A DNA stretch of 42,213 nt from Saccoglossus kowalevskii. Taxonomy: Eukaryota > Hemichordata > Enteropneusta > Harrimaniidae. The first letter of the stretch is position 1. Every line of letters begins with the position of its first letter. The stretch is from contig NW_003121912.1 of NCBI RefSeq assembly GCF_000003605.2, positions 562,635 through 604,847 of the forward strand, read 5' to 3'. The position numbers and the translations under genes were made by a program. Shown here piece by piece: positions 13,369-24,817 of this stretch. The notes beneath the pieces were generated by a model. The model searched no databases. It saw nothing but the letters and a program-made list of their open reading frames with translations, and was not told the origin of the DNA.

Positions 13369-13667
13369 ACCGCGGCAGTCGTCGCGCTACGCATGTGCTA
13401 CATTTGTATTGATAAACATTGATTTTCCCACAATCCAATGCGCTCTTCAAATGGAAATCACAAATATGAGGTTTGACCTGGGCGCGATTTGCACTGATTA
13501 CCGCCGGTGACTCTTTCGATACATTCCAATCACATGAAAATTACCTAATTAAAGCTTGGAAACGTCTCAGTTCGTACTCGTTGTTCTGCGCAACAGTCAA
13601 ATTCGCCATCTTTGTTTATATGAGACCCATATATCTCGCACATGCGCAGCGCGACGACTACCGCGCT
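13369..13667. mobile_element. TTAA-flanked MITE, family 1, copy 1
   Basis: TTAA occurs at both borders (13365-13368 and 13668-13671). The inverted ends run about 34 bp and share GTCGTCGCGCT and GCATGTGC or GCGCATGTGC. A second copy in inverted orientation is at 25331-25619. Both contain the block TTCCCACAATCCAATGCG or its complement. TTAA target duplications point to piggyBac or Kolobok-type mobilisation. Confidence 0.85.
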
Positions 13668-14189
13668 TTAAGTTGATACAAGTGTGAAAATCTTTAGTCA
13701 GGAAGGTGACCTGGCTTGATCCTGTAACATCCTGTGATGGTGATTCCTGACTCCGGTGAGCTGTACCCTATACAGGGGTACATATGCAGACGTGCTGTGC
13801 AGTAATCGCTGCTGATCAACAGGAACCACTGACACTCACTGCTCGAAATGCTCCCGTTGTATCGGTGCTACTAGTAGCAGCAGATAGCAGTGCAATTGGA
13901 CACAGATCAGGAGTTGTAGTGCAGCTGCTTTGACAGTGTGCCAGATACGATGGATCACAACATTGTACATTGCTGATCACCGGAGAGTGGAGTGTTCCCA
14001 GCAGCATCGACCAGGTCCTATGTTTTATTTGTTTACTGTATATCCCCATCCCTTGCTGGTTCCAGTGACTAGCACCCCGTCTATTTATGTAATAACAATT
14101 TATTAACACAACACTATATATGGTTCATACATCAGCATGGTCACTAAACCTTCCCTTGCACAGCCTCAGTGGTGATATACTTTCATCAA

Positions 14190-14308
14190 ACGATCCCCAC
14201 CCGGTGGCAGCGGACGAGCTGAAGGGAGAAGGCTTTAATATGATAAGCGCGCTACCAAGCTCCCAGCTCCTGAATGCGGGGTAGCCCCACTAAACCCCAC
14301 CCCGCATT
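14190..14308 (-). other. tRNA-like A-box stretch plus GC-rich hairpin
   Basis: On the minus strand the sequence GAGCTTGGTAGCGCGCTTAT resembles the D-arm and A box of a tRNA or tRNA-derived SINE head, but I see no convincing B box or full cloverleaf. Next to it, AATGCGGGGT (14273-14282) and ACCCCGCATT (14299-14308) form a perfect 10-bp stem with a 16-base loop. It may be a SINE fragment. Confidence 0.3.
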
Positions 14309-15643
14309 TTACGTCACACTATCATGTATGTGTTTGACTCTGAGCTATTATTTATAGGAAGTTTATATATATGTTTCTCTCACTGGTTTGTCTGTGAAAT
14401 GTAGTGTGCTTGTCGGTTGTTGGTCTTTTTTCATACCATCTGGAGGTTTCAGAATTAAGTCTTGATACATCCCTGCAATACAGGATCTCGCTGATTCAAG
14501 GGTCCTGGCAATATTTGTCGAGCGGATACTGCAATATTAAAATAAGAAAAATATTACTTCGATTTAAACTCTGTATTTAATCGTGTAACCTTATACATAA
14601 CATGTGACGTATTTGATTGATTTATTCACAGTTATGAGAACCGGAACTAGAAATTGGAATCAAATTCACTGTTTTTAAAGAAAGAAAAGATAGTGACACA
14701 ATTAATGGTAATGCCATGCTATGGTTGTGAGGCAGGACATTGAACACGACGTTCAAAAGTCCCGCTCACAATGTGGAAGAGTGTGTAGATGTAGATCCAT
14801 GGTCAAAATTTGTGAATGTCAAAAACACTGGGAAAGTTGTCCACAGTGGTTATGTGTCAATACCCTTTCATGATCGATAAACTGTCACGCATATATTGTG
14901 GAATGCATAAGAACGGCTGGGAGCATACACACTGCGAACACAATATGCTAATAAGGTTGTGACGTAGACATTACGTATTATTTTAAGGTACAATTTCTTT
15001 TAGGAAGCATTTATTGTGAAACGTTATTTAGATTGCTGTGAGTCACGTAGCATGACAATCATTTCTGTTTTATTTATTTGGTGTTGGAAAGATATAATTA
15101 GGGACATTTCACCATTTGCAGGTTTAATCACATCTGTTGGGTCTTCGTGCAAATACATGCCTTTTATTGTATAATATATGGACTTACTATATTTCAGATG
15201 AGTTGTAGTTGCTAGACAAAAATTGCTTTTCTACTATGTATTCCCTTCTTAGTTTTAATCCAAGTTGATACATTTGTTGCATTCCAATAGCTGTCAGTTG
15301 ACCTGGAAAAGATCCACCCTAGAACACAATGTTAAACACATGTTAATGCACATTACACAATCAAATATGCTCCTACATATCATCACAGAATGATATCCCA
15401 CTCATTTTTAACAGTAAAACATTATATGCAGCTAATGATAATGTGAAGAGTTGCCTGATGATGCTATTTTCAACATATTAATATATTCGTCTATTCATAT
15501 ATATACCATACCTTGAACACATGGCCTCTATATCTTGCTTCGGCAGTCCAAAATGGCGCCGGTCCGCAATTAATTGACTTCACTTTATATTTTATATACG
15601 TATTCTCAGCACCTGAAAACAACTCGTCTTTGTCCCATGTAGC

Positions 15644-16399
15644 CTACAATGAATACGAACATCAATTTAGGATTTTTACTTCAACCACCATTCTGTTAGA
15701 CAATTTGGTGTGCATCATATTTTGAGGTTGATCATCATAAACTTCGCCAATTCAGGTTGCAACTGGTGCTGACAACGACCTCATTGCATAGAAAAGTACA
15801 GATTTACTAAAAGCCACTCAATTAATCTGCATAGTGGAAATCTACTGGTCAGCATTTACTGTCTGAGTTATAAGTTATTTGTAGATCTTACACCCAATGC
15901 ACTACATGGACAGCAATTATAAATTTGCTTGCCTCTAGTTACAAGGGCATCTTGTATTCTGAGAGTCATTCACAGTGGTGTAACATTGCGTATAATATAA
16001 ACTGTGAAGTTGATTTAACCACTAACTTATTGAGAATGGCTTGACGTTATTCACAAAATGTATTTCTTACAATACCACCAAATTGATTACACACATATAC
16101 CTACCGAATACGAACATCAACTAAAGACTTTTACTCCAACCACCATCTTGTTAGACAATTTGGTGTGCATCATATTTTAGGGTTGCATAGAGAGGTAAAG
16201 ATTTACTAAAAGCCACTCCACTAATCTGCATAGTAGAAATCTACTGGTCAGCATTTACTAGTTGACTCATAAATCAGATCTATTTTATTTGTAGATCCCA
16301 TATCCACTGCACTACATGGACAGCAATGATAAATGTGCTTGTATTTTGTTAAAAATGTATTTCTTACAATACCACCAAATTGATTACACATATACCTAC
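15644..16399 (-). repeat. Tandemly duplicated intron 1 of copy C
   Basis: Copy B intron 1 is 357 bp; here it is 756 bp because the intron occurs twice. The first unit is about 15644-16113 and the second about 16114-16399. The join reads ACACATATACCTACC then GAATACGAACATCAAC, which fuses the exon-1 end of one intron to the exon-2 end of another. The second unit is much closer to copy B (21541-21889) than the first unit is, but lacks about 50 bp of it. This fits unequal crossing-over or gene conversion between copies. Confidence 0.75.
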
Positions 16400-16602
16400 C
16401 GATTCTACATTGGGTACTATTTCGATTGGAGTCCTGGCACCATGGCGAACAAATATCTGAGCGTGTACTTGTTGTAGGTGATCAGTACTGTCATATGTCT
16501 GTTCATCGCTTCCAACATTATTGCTGATCATTGTAACGTCCAACCGGTATATGAATTAAGAGCTATGTTGTTTTCACTTAAATTGTGGTATAAATAGGAA
16601 TA

Positions 16603-16615
16603 CCACCTTTGACCC
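16603..16615 (-). promoter_or_regulatory. DR1-like nuclear-receptor motif upstream of copy C
   Basis: The minus strand reads GGGTCAAAGGTGG, two half-sites spaced by one base (the DR1 consensus is AGGTCA-N-AGGTCA). It lies 72 bp upstream of the copy C start codon and is followed by TTCCTATTTATA. The same arrangement occurs at copy A. Function is inferred only from the motif and its conservation. Confidence 0.45.
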
Positions 16616-16979
16616 AATGATGACGTGACTTGTCTGTGATGTGGATGCTAATTTGGTTTGTCCAAATTTTAATGTGGATGTCCCATGGACCATTTTTAAA
16701 CGTGAAATGTTGTCTTAAAATTAAAAATAAACTATGTATGTGTTACAATTTTACAATTATTACAGTTAATTATTAGACCGGTTTTTGAGACTCGTTTACC
16801 AACTACCCACCTGACTGAAACATACATCGCCTTGCATGTGTTAGGTCTCTCCATACTGTTGAATGTACAAACTCATATACATACGCATTGCCCTTCTTAT
16901 TATCTAGAAAATGTACAATAAATTGAGGTCTAGAGAATTTTGTGAAAAATAAAAATATTACGAGCCACCTTAGAATAAA

Positions 16980-17300
16980 AAAAAACGTTTTAAATAAATG
17001 TGTGCAGTGTATAAATGGCTGGGTACATGGCACAAATACGTAGGTTCAGCAAAGTTAGTTTATTCGCACAAGAACAATATGAACAGTCAAATAATGCTAA
17101 CCCTGATTTCGACAAATTGAAGCTAAATTGTGAAAAACATATTATGATAAGTTGCAACAACTAAGTAAAAATAGCTCTTGGATTGCAAATTTCAGTGAGC
17201 TGAATAAGGTAAGTCTTGTTAGTAAATCTTTGTTTTACCACTACCATAGAATTTCTCGGATCAGAAAATGCTTATGACAGAAAACTGCTGATGACATTAT
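16980..17300. repeat. Duplicated intergenic segment upstream of copy C
   Basis: This stretch resembles 23225-23470, upstream of copy B. Shared blocks include AAATGTGTGCAGTGTATAA, AAAGTTAGTTTATT and AAATTGAAGCTAAATT. Likewise, CAACTACCCACC with CTGAAAC (16800-16820) recurs near 23000. The duplication therefore spans intergenic DNA as well as the gene. Confidence 0.7.
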
Positions 17301-17930
17301 TGTTCATGCTTGTTGTAGGATGATTATATTCGTAATAAAAGAAACAAATACAGAGTTGTTAAGCTTTTTCAATTTTGAATGTGAATAATAATAGAGATCA
17401 AAAACAATTATTTCGAATCATTGATAAGTCATGAACATTTCTCTCTTATGCATGATGTTTTTCCTGCCATGATTATTCAGCAGTCGGTCTTTGTTGTTTT
17501 GTTTCAAACCCAGGGATATTTAATATTCAGAAATAATCAACTGGAAGAAATTTATCATCGTACAGAAAATAACACTGCACAGAAACCGATTTAAAGTTAC
17601 AAACAAGAAAGTAGATATTTACAGACGCAACATTCATCCGATTGTATTGACATTTTCTATGTTGCATCTTTATACTAAACTTCTTTGGACAAGGAATAAA
17701 TAATTCAAATCATTCGCGTGATCTCGTTATTTCTCACCAGTTCTCTATTCGATTAATTGGATATTTGGCATGTAGCATTTTTGGACATAGCGTCTTACAA
17801 AAAAATACAATAATCTTGACCAGTCACATGATTAAGCAGCAATTTTTTATTCTTGCCCGACTTGATATTTTCTTGTAGCATGTATGGCCAGAATGTAATA
17901 TTATATACATAACATAATGATGAACAGTAC
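17301..17930. other. Spacer between copies C and B
   Basis: AT-rich sequence with no recognised gene, RNA or clear transposon ends. From about 17980 it begins to resemble DNA downstream of copy C: TATTGAATATTC and GAAAGTGT are shared between about 18045-18070 and 6926-6950. Confidence 0.4.
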
Positions 17931-18319
17931 ATGTTAAGGCATATTCATCCTTAAAACTTGGACTCAACAAAGATTCTCTGTCACCTAATTTTTGTTTATT
18001 TCTGTTCCCCGTTCTCTTCATTCGACTGGTAATCTTTTGGTTTCGAAAGTGTCTCATATTGAATATTCTAATTCTAGGTGTTGCTGCATAATTTTTTTTT
18101 GTCGTGCTATTAATTGTTTACAAAGTGTTATGCAATTTGATGAGGTTAAACTAGGGAAGCTCTATCATGTTCTGCAAACAATAACTGCAAACTCTATTCT
18201 GTATTTAAATTTGCTAACTTTCCAAGATATATATTGTAGTCTAAAAATAAACATTTGAGCCATCTTGATATTCATAATCATAACTGTATAGAGGGTCTAT
18301 ATAATTGTCCACCATGCCA

Positions 18320-21300
18320 TTACATTTCAGTTGCTATAGTTGACATTTTTGATACTAAGCTTTCCAGTGGGATGAGACAAGGTTCACCTGGCACTTTCAG
18401 TACCTGGAATTAATGATACAGAAGCATATGTCATACAATGGAATACTTTTTGAGTGATTTATGTTGGACACCTTCATGATAACACTTACCTTTCCAACAT
18501 AAGATATCTTCACAAAATGTTGACCAATAGTATTCTTGTACACTTCAAATCTAAGATCTGCTGCAAACGATAGCCATTGATTGTCGAATATATTCAAGGC
18601 AGATAGAAGAATAATAATAGACAAATCATGGCATGCATACAAATGGAACTTGCATCCACTGAAATGAAAAAAAATGGCATTGGTTGGTTTATAGTGATTA
18701 TAACCATATTTAATACCAGCACGCCACTTCCAAAGATCAATTCCTGACATTCATGTTACAAATTATATGGCGGTTACAATACACTAGTTCATAATGCTTC
18801 ACACTGTAACCATCTCATTTTATTAGGATATCGTTGTATTATATTTGAATGTAATATAGAGGTAGTAGTGTTGTGATAGGTATAAGATTATTATAATCAT
18901 AATGGTATTTTGTAGTGACTCTAAGCAGTTTCCTTCTGTGAAAGCTAATTGAACATGTTGGTCTTCTAATCCACAGATCAGTTTATTAATCAGTATTTCA
19001 CTATATGTAATATTGGTAAGTTTAGCAATGTCAGATTTAAGTTGGCCGTTATGATAGTTTTAGTTGTGTTGCTGTGTTATGCCACTAACCGTTGTTCGTG
19101 TTTAGTATTCTATAATAATAATGGTACAACATCAAATATCGTATCTCACCTTTCTCCTGTGCAGCATCTCTGAGGTTCTGTACTACAAGAGGTACAAGTG
19201 TCCCCGCATTCATTTTCAATGTCTCATTATTTTCATCACCTTTTATACCCATCATTGCAATCTTTGTTAATTCTAAAGTATGTCTTTCAATACAGTCTAA
19301 ATATGGTTTTAGAACTTCTGGAATTGGGAGATCGTGAGACTGAAATTAAACAGATATTAATCAAATTCAGACTAGTGAAGGGTCAAGGTGTATTTATATA
19401 CCAAAAACTGTAATCATATGTACAACCCAAATATGCAGCACGCTGTAATGAAACAGCGTCCCCTCAAAGGGGTGTGTGATTATTCGTCTTACACAATGCT
19501 AAGTACAAATGAATGCATATATTGTTTTAAGGCACACTTTCAAAAGTTGAAGATTTAAAATTTCGAATTAAAGGCTCACCATTCTTGCGGATATATCATC
19601 ACTAATACCATGAAAATTGAAATTTTCTTCATTGTCAAGTTTCAATACTTGTTTTATTGTCTGTCTGTCTTTGGTGAGGCCAGGAATAATGTCTAAAAGT
19701 TTGGCTAGCCTTTTTTATACGCCTGCAAGTTAGTGCCGTGTATTCTGCCAGGATACAGGATTTCAGTTGCGTCTTCATCTGTGTAGATGACAACAGGCTC
19801 TGATATCAAAATATAATTCAGATCATTAAAAAACAAATTGGGTATTTTTTGTCATTCTCGTTTTTCCGGGAATGATTGGAATAGTGGTTTGTGGCATCAT
19901 TTGTCACCTTTATTTCCATCAGTCATCAATCAAAGCCGTTAGGAAATGTACAGGCATCCATTAATCGAAAATCTCTAGTACTGAGTAATAAGACAAATTT
20001 ACCAGAGGAAAACAAAACCAGAAATTGACATAAGACTGATAAGCATCAGCTTAACTTCCGCGATATTATCTGTGTAAAGTTTAGTGAAATATCGAATTAT
20101 AAAACATTAAGTAAAATAGTTAAACCATGTCAAAGATTTTCACTCAGTGTAAAGAAACCCTCACGTATGTGTTCTCCTCTGAGCTATTATTTATATGTAG
20201 TCTATACATCTTTCTTTCTTTATACGTGAGTTGTAAATTTTCTATACGACTTTCTTTTAAGGGCCTATGATTGGGTTATGTTGCTAACACTTTTTCATAC
20301 CATCTGGATGTTTCGGAATCGAGTCTTGAAACATCCCTGCAATACACGATCTTGCTGTTTCAAGGGTCCTGGCAAAATTTGTTGAGCGGATACTGCAATA
20401 TTAAAAATGAAATCGTAATTTGAAACTCTAAATATTCTGTATTTAATTATGTAATCTAAAAATAGCATATGATGTAATTGAATGATCTATCAAATAGCAT
20501 GTCTATCATTTCAGTTTTATTTATTTGTTTGTGATATAAATATGATTATTGCACCAAATTGTCTAGCTACAAAAAAAAAATATGCAAACCTTCCTTGGAG
20601 TTGCATCATTTGGCAAGTTGAATATGCAGGTTTAATCACATCTGCTGGGTCTTGGTTATTTATTGTATAATATACGGACTTACTATATTTCAGATGAGTT
20701 GTAGTTGCTAGACAAAAATTCCTTTTCTACTATGTATTCTCTTCTTAGTTGTAATCCAAGTTGATACATTTGTTGCATGCCATTAGCTGTCAGTTGACCT
20801 GGAAAAGACCCACCCTAGAACATAGAACTTTATCATCTTAGCATCGCTAGTGAAATTAAAATCATTGCATAGTTACATTTAAATATGCTGTTCCGACATA
20901 TCATCACAGGATATTATTCCAATTTATATAGAATAAAAAAGCATTTTACTGTCATATGTAATTATCTTTACTGGGAGATTATAATTTCCTTTTCTCTTTT
21001 GCTCCTGTGTACTTGTTTATCAAAGCCATTGCATATCATGAATGTGCTCAACATTTTAATAGTTATGTGCTAGAGGGTTTTGTATTTGAAAATCAGTTAT
21101 AGATTAGTTCTTGATGTATTCAAGTATGTTATACAATTCAATGTTATACACACCTTAACGATGGTAAGGGGCTACCCGTGATGAGAATCGAATCAAATGC
21201 GAATCGATTGTTTCAATTCAGATGTTTGGTGACAGTTAGTTTTAAATGTGATGCTAGACTCGTATTGATTCAAGTCTACTGTTTATTTTCTGTGACTTCA

Positions 21301-22021
21301 ACAATTTTTAACAGTCAAACATTATATGCAGCTAATGATAATGTGAAGAGTTGCCTGATGATGCTATTAATATATTCGTGTATTCACATATATACTATAC
21401 CTGTAGCACTTGGGTTCTATATCCAGCTTCTGCAGTCCAAAATGGCGCTGGTCCGCCATTAATTGACTTAACTTCATACTCTATATGTGTATTCTCAGCA
21501 CCTGAAAATAACTCGTCTTTATCCCATATAGCCTACAATGAATACGAACATCAACTAAAGACTTTTACTCCAACCACCATCTTGTTAGACAATTTGGTGT
21601 GCATCATATTTTAGGGTTGATCATCATAAAATTCGCCAATTCAGGTTGTGACTTGTGTTTACAACGACCTCATTGCATAGAAAAGTACAGATTTACTAAA
21701 AGCCACTCCACTAATCTGCATAATAGAAATCTACTGGTCAGCATTTACTAGTTGACTCATAAATCAGATCTATTTTATTTGTAGATCCCATATCCACTGC
21801 ACTACATAGACAGCAATGATAAATGTGCTTGTATTTTGTTAAAAATGTATTTCTTACAATACCACCAAATTGATTACACATATACCTACCGATTCTACAT
21901 TGGGTATTATTTTGATTGGGGTCCTGGCACCATGGCGAACAAATATCTGAGCGTGTACTTGTTGTAGGTGCTCAGTACTGACATGTGTCTGTCCGCCGCT
22001 TTCAACATTGCCGCTGATCAT
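18320..22021 (-). pseudogene. ACP6-like histidine acid phosphatase, copy B (frameshifted pseudogene)
   Basis: Exons in gene order: 21890-22021, 21401-21532, 20684-20814, 20301-20392, 19580-19799, 19150-19339, 18490-18658 and 18320-18403. Exon 1 carries RHGARTP and exon 7 ACHDLS, so the family assignment is the same as for copy A. Exon 5 is 220 bp instead of 221: one base is lost within a run of six Ts at about 19711-19716, which brings a TAG into frame at once. Exon 6 is 190 bp instead of 191: one A is lost at its donor end, so exon 7 is entered out of frame. In exon 7 the family's WPPF is WLSF. Exon 8 stops at 18320, about 28 residues earlier than copy A. Splice sites are otherwise kept, so decay looks recent. 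A base-calling error could explain one lesion but hardly all. Confidence 0.9.
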
Positions 22022-22356
22022 TGTAACGTCCAACCAAATATAGGACAACTATATAGGATACACCAAATATCAGTATACTTATATCGAGGTTTAACTAGGA
22101 ATACTGCCGTTACAATGATGCTATTTTGATTTGTCTGAATTTCAGTGTGAGTGTCCCATGGTACACTGTATACTCTGTATTTATTATGTTGCAAGAAATA
22201 TAAAAAATAGATAAAAAGGCAAATAAATGTTATTAAGCCAGCATTTGGAAACTTTGGATCCGTTCTAATTTGGTCACAATCAGACAAGTTACACAATACT
22301 ATGTTATGATATAATAATAATATAAATTATAAACAACAAGTCATTGTTAATGACAC

Positions 22357-22959
22357 AGTCCCCGTCCAAAATTGTGTGATCTGACATATCAATTTGATGA
22401 TGATGAAGTCATTGAGATTAGATTAAAACCATTAATAGGAGGCGGATTTGTAGAAAATTATGATTTAGCTTTAACTTTTATATGAAAATTGGGCGTCGGC
22501 CAGCCATATTGAATTGAATCACAAAAATCATGTTGGTGCAGATATATCTCTTGGTATACTATCTTTGTACAAAATTTAAACATAAACGTTCATTGCATTC
22601 AAGATAAAGTAGCATGGGTACCATGAAAAACAAGATGGCTGCCAGTCGGCCATATTTGTACGAATCACGAAAAAAAATGACGTGCACCAACAACGCAATA
22701 TGTATGATCATCATACCAACTTTGATCCAAATCGGCCCAGTCATCGCCGAGAAACTGCTGCGGACACGTTTAGGTATCAGAAATAGCACATCCAAAATGG
22801 CCGACATTGCTCCGTTCATAAAGTAACCTGACGCGCATATGTGAGAAATTATGTATTGTTAAAGTTTGAATGAAATCCGTCAATGGGTGTCCAAGATGTA
22901 GCGTACGTACGGACGGACGGAAGGAACGACCCCAAATATTAATAGTCCGAACGGGGACT
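22357..22959. mobile_element. Repeat element with short AGTCCCCGT inverted ends, upstream of copy B
   Basis: The left end AGTCCCCGTCC (22357-22367) is matched by ACGGGGACT at the right (22951-22959). Inside are the phrases AAGATGGCTGCCAGTCGGCC and ATGGCCGAC and a CGGACGGACGG run near 22911. These look like dispersed-repeat sequence; no protein is encoded. Copy C has no such block at the equivalent place, so it is specific to the copy B segment. No target-site duplication could be recognised. Confidence 0.6.
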
Positions 22960-23737
22960 AATAATATCCAATGATTAACACTTTTTCAGCCTTATTCACC
23001 AACTACCCACCTTACTGAAACGGACCACGTCTTCCATATATTACATCTGTCTATACGTTTAGTTCACATACTCGTAATGCCATTGTACTTCTATGATTTT
23101 CTATGCTCTATGCTAACAGTCATTAACAGTTTTAGGTTTTGTCCATTTGAAAATTTTGAGATCAAGAGGATTTTTGTAAAAACAAGACAACACATTTACG
23201 AGCCACCTCAGAATAAAAAGCACATTTAAAAGAAAAATAAATGAAAACATTAAATGTGTGCAGTGTATAATTAAAAAAAAGACAAAAACAAAACTAGAAA
23301 AATGTCACAAATATGTAGTTTCAGGAAAGTTAGTTTATTTCCACGAAAACAGTACGAACAGTCCAATAAAAATAGTGCCAACTGCTAATTTCAATGTACA
23401 CAACAAGGTGCACAACAACAAATTGAAGCTAAATTCTGAAAAATATTTGGCAAGTCACAACAACTAAGGAATCTGGGCATAATTATTTTTTTGTTTCATC
23501 AATTAGGTTAAATTTCTCTGAAAATGCTTATCAGAAAATATTTGAAAACCAGAAATTTCATTTTGAATCTTGGTATAAACTTATATATTCGTGATTTTTC
23601 CGTTTTTCATTCGTTTTTACTGCAAGTTATCTTCTGAAGAAATATACGAATACAATAAAGGACAAGAAAATCGTAATGTGTATAACAATTTAAAATTTAC
23701 ACGTGCATTGTGTCTAGATAATATACCATTTTGGAAT

Positions 23738-24762
23738 TCAAACTCCAACACCATCAGCAATGTTGACTTGACTTTCATCACCACTTGTGTACAGTGGATC
23801 TTGGCACAGTCCTCCATGACATGTCTTGTCAGTTGCTATAGTTATCATTTTAGATACTAAGCTATCAAGTGGGATAAGACAAGGCATTGTCAATACCTGG
23901 AATAAATGGTAAAATTACTTTTACAAAATCGTGAAAATGTTGCCCCTGCTTACCTTGTTAACACTACCTACTAGACTAGAAGCAAAATGTTTGTAGCATT
24001 TAAAAAAGTGTGCTTTTATATCGTTTTAAAGTGAAACTTTGACTGAAAAACAGGATGATGATGGTTAGTCCTGGGAAACAATAAAATGATACATTGGGTG
24101 TTTAATATGAACTTAATTAAGAAATTTAAACGTCCCTTTGTCTAGTAGCACGATAATGTAATAAAACGTATCAATGGGTTGGTTAAATCTAGTTTAAAAA
24201 CCAACATATAATGTGCCAGACGTAGGTCAAGGTAAATATGCGAGAATGCTGTGCAGGTGAATTACAGATAAAGCTATAAAACGTGCGGCTGATCTGCACT
24301 GGCTCGGAAGATGAATTCTGATTGGCTAAAAAAACAAAAAAACTTGTGGCGTTGAATGCACGTTCATTGTCAGTATTGTTATGCAAATTCAAACTAGCTA
24401 ATCATTTACAACCTTCCGAGCCAGTGCAGATTAGCCCAAAACGTGGGTTGGCTAAAAACTGATTGATACATAATGATATGAAAACTCGTCTTTGCCAACA
24501 TGGATATTGTATATGATAATGATGTCGAAAACGACATTGGTGGTAAGTATTTAAGTATATAACATAGTGGATTGTAAATTATAAGGCACATACACTTATA
24601 AATATTGCAACGAATTACATAATAATTACATATGTGTTCAACAATGTGCAGTATCAAACAACATATTAACAATTACATATTACCATCCATATAACATTTT
24701 TAAAGCGGTTTTATATCAACATATATATATGCTTTCATTATTTTGGTTTAATGCTTTGTTTC

Positions 24763-24817
<55 letters not shown>

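Larger units (their letters stand above)
12490..14315. repeat. Insertion-rich part of intron 4 of copy C
   Basis: Intron 4 is 2073 bp in copy C but about 500 bp in copy B. Both introns align at the two edges (near 12364-12480 and after about 14315, where TCTGAGCTATTATTTATA is shared with 20173-20190). The extra DNA holds a TTAA-flanked MITE (13369-13667), a stretch at 13690-14130 of unknown type, and a tRNA-like/hairpin stretch at 14190-14308. No coding exon is recognised in it. Confidence 0.6.
7083..16531 (-). pseudogene. ACP6-like histidine acid phosphatase, copy C (exons 1-7 open, exon 8 damaged)
   Basis: Exons in gene order: 16400-16531, 15512-15643, 15188-15318, 14437-14528, 12143-12363, 8160-8350 and 7306-7474, all open with GT/AG ends and phases equal to copy A. 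Key motifs are RHGARTP in exon 1 (phosphohistidine loop), TDEDATEILYP in exon 5, and ACHDSS then DNQWPPFAADLRFEVY in exon 7; the HD supplies the proton donor. The match is to the lysophosphatidic acid phosphatase type 6 family. The exon 8 equivalent (about 7083-7253) still encodes CLIPLDSLVSKM and CHGGLCQDP. However, the acceptor and first codons present in copies A and B (TTCCAG then GTA) are deleted. Reading through the exon 7 donor adds about 23 foreign residues and stops at 7237. The product is therefore either C-terminally truncated or the gene is decaying. Intron 5 carries a LINE and intron 4 about 1.7 kb of inserted DNA. It could still be expressed. Confidence 0.82.

Noticed and set aside
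13816-14109. 97-codon minus-strand frame in intron 4 of copy C
   Set aside because: It lies inside copy-C-specific inserted DNA and shows no recognisable protein motif.
22018-22296. Minus-strand frame directly upstream of copy B exon 1 as a possible extra N-terminal exon
   Set aside because: A stop separates it from exon 1 in the same frame, and copies A and C have no equivalent.
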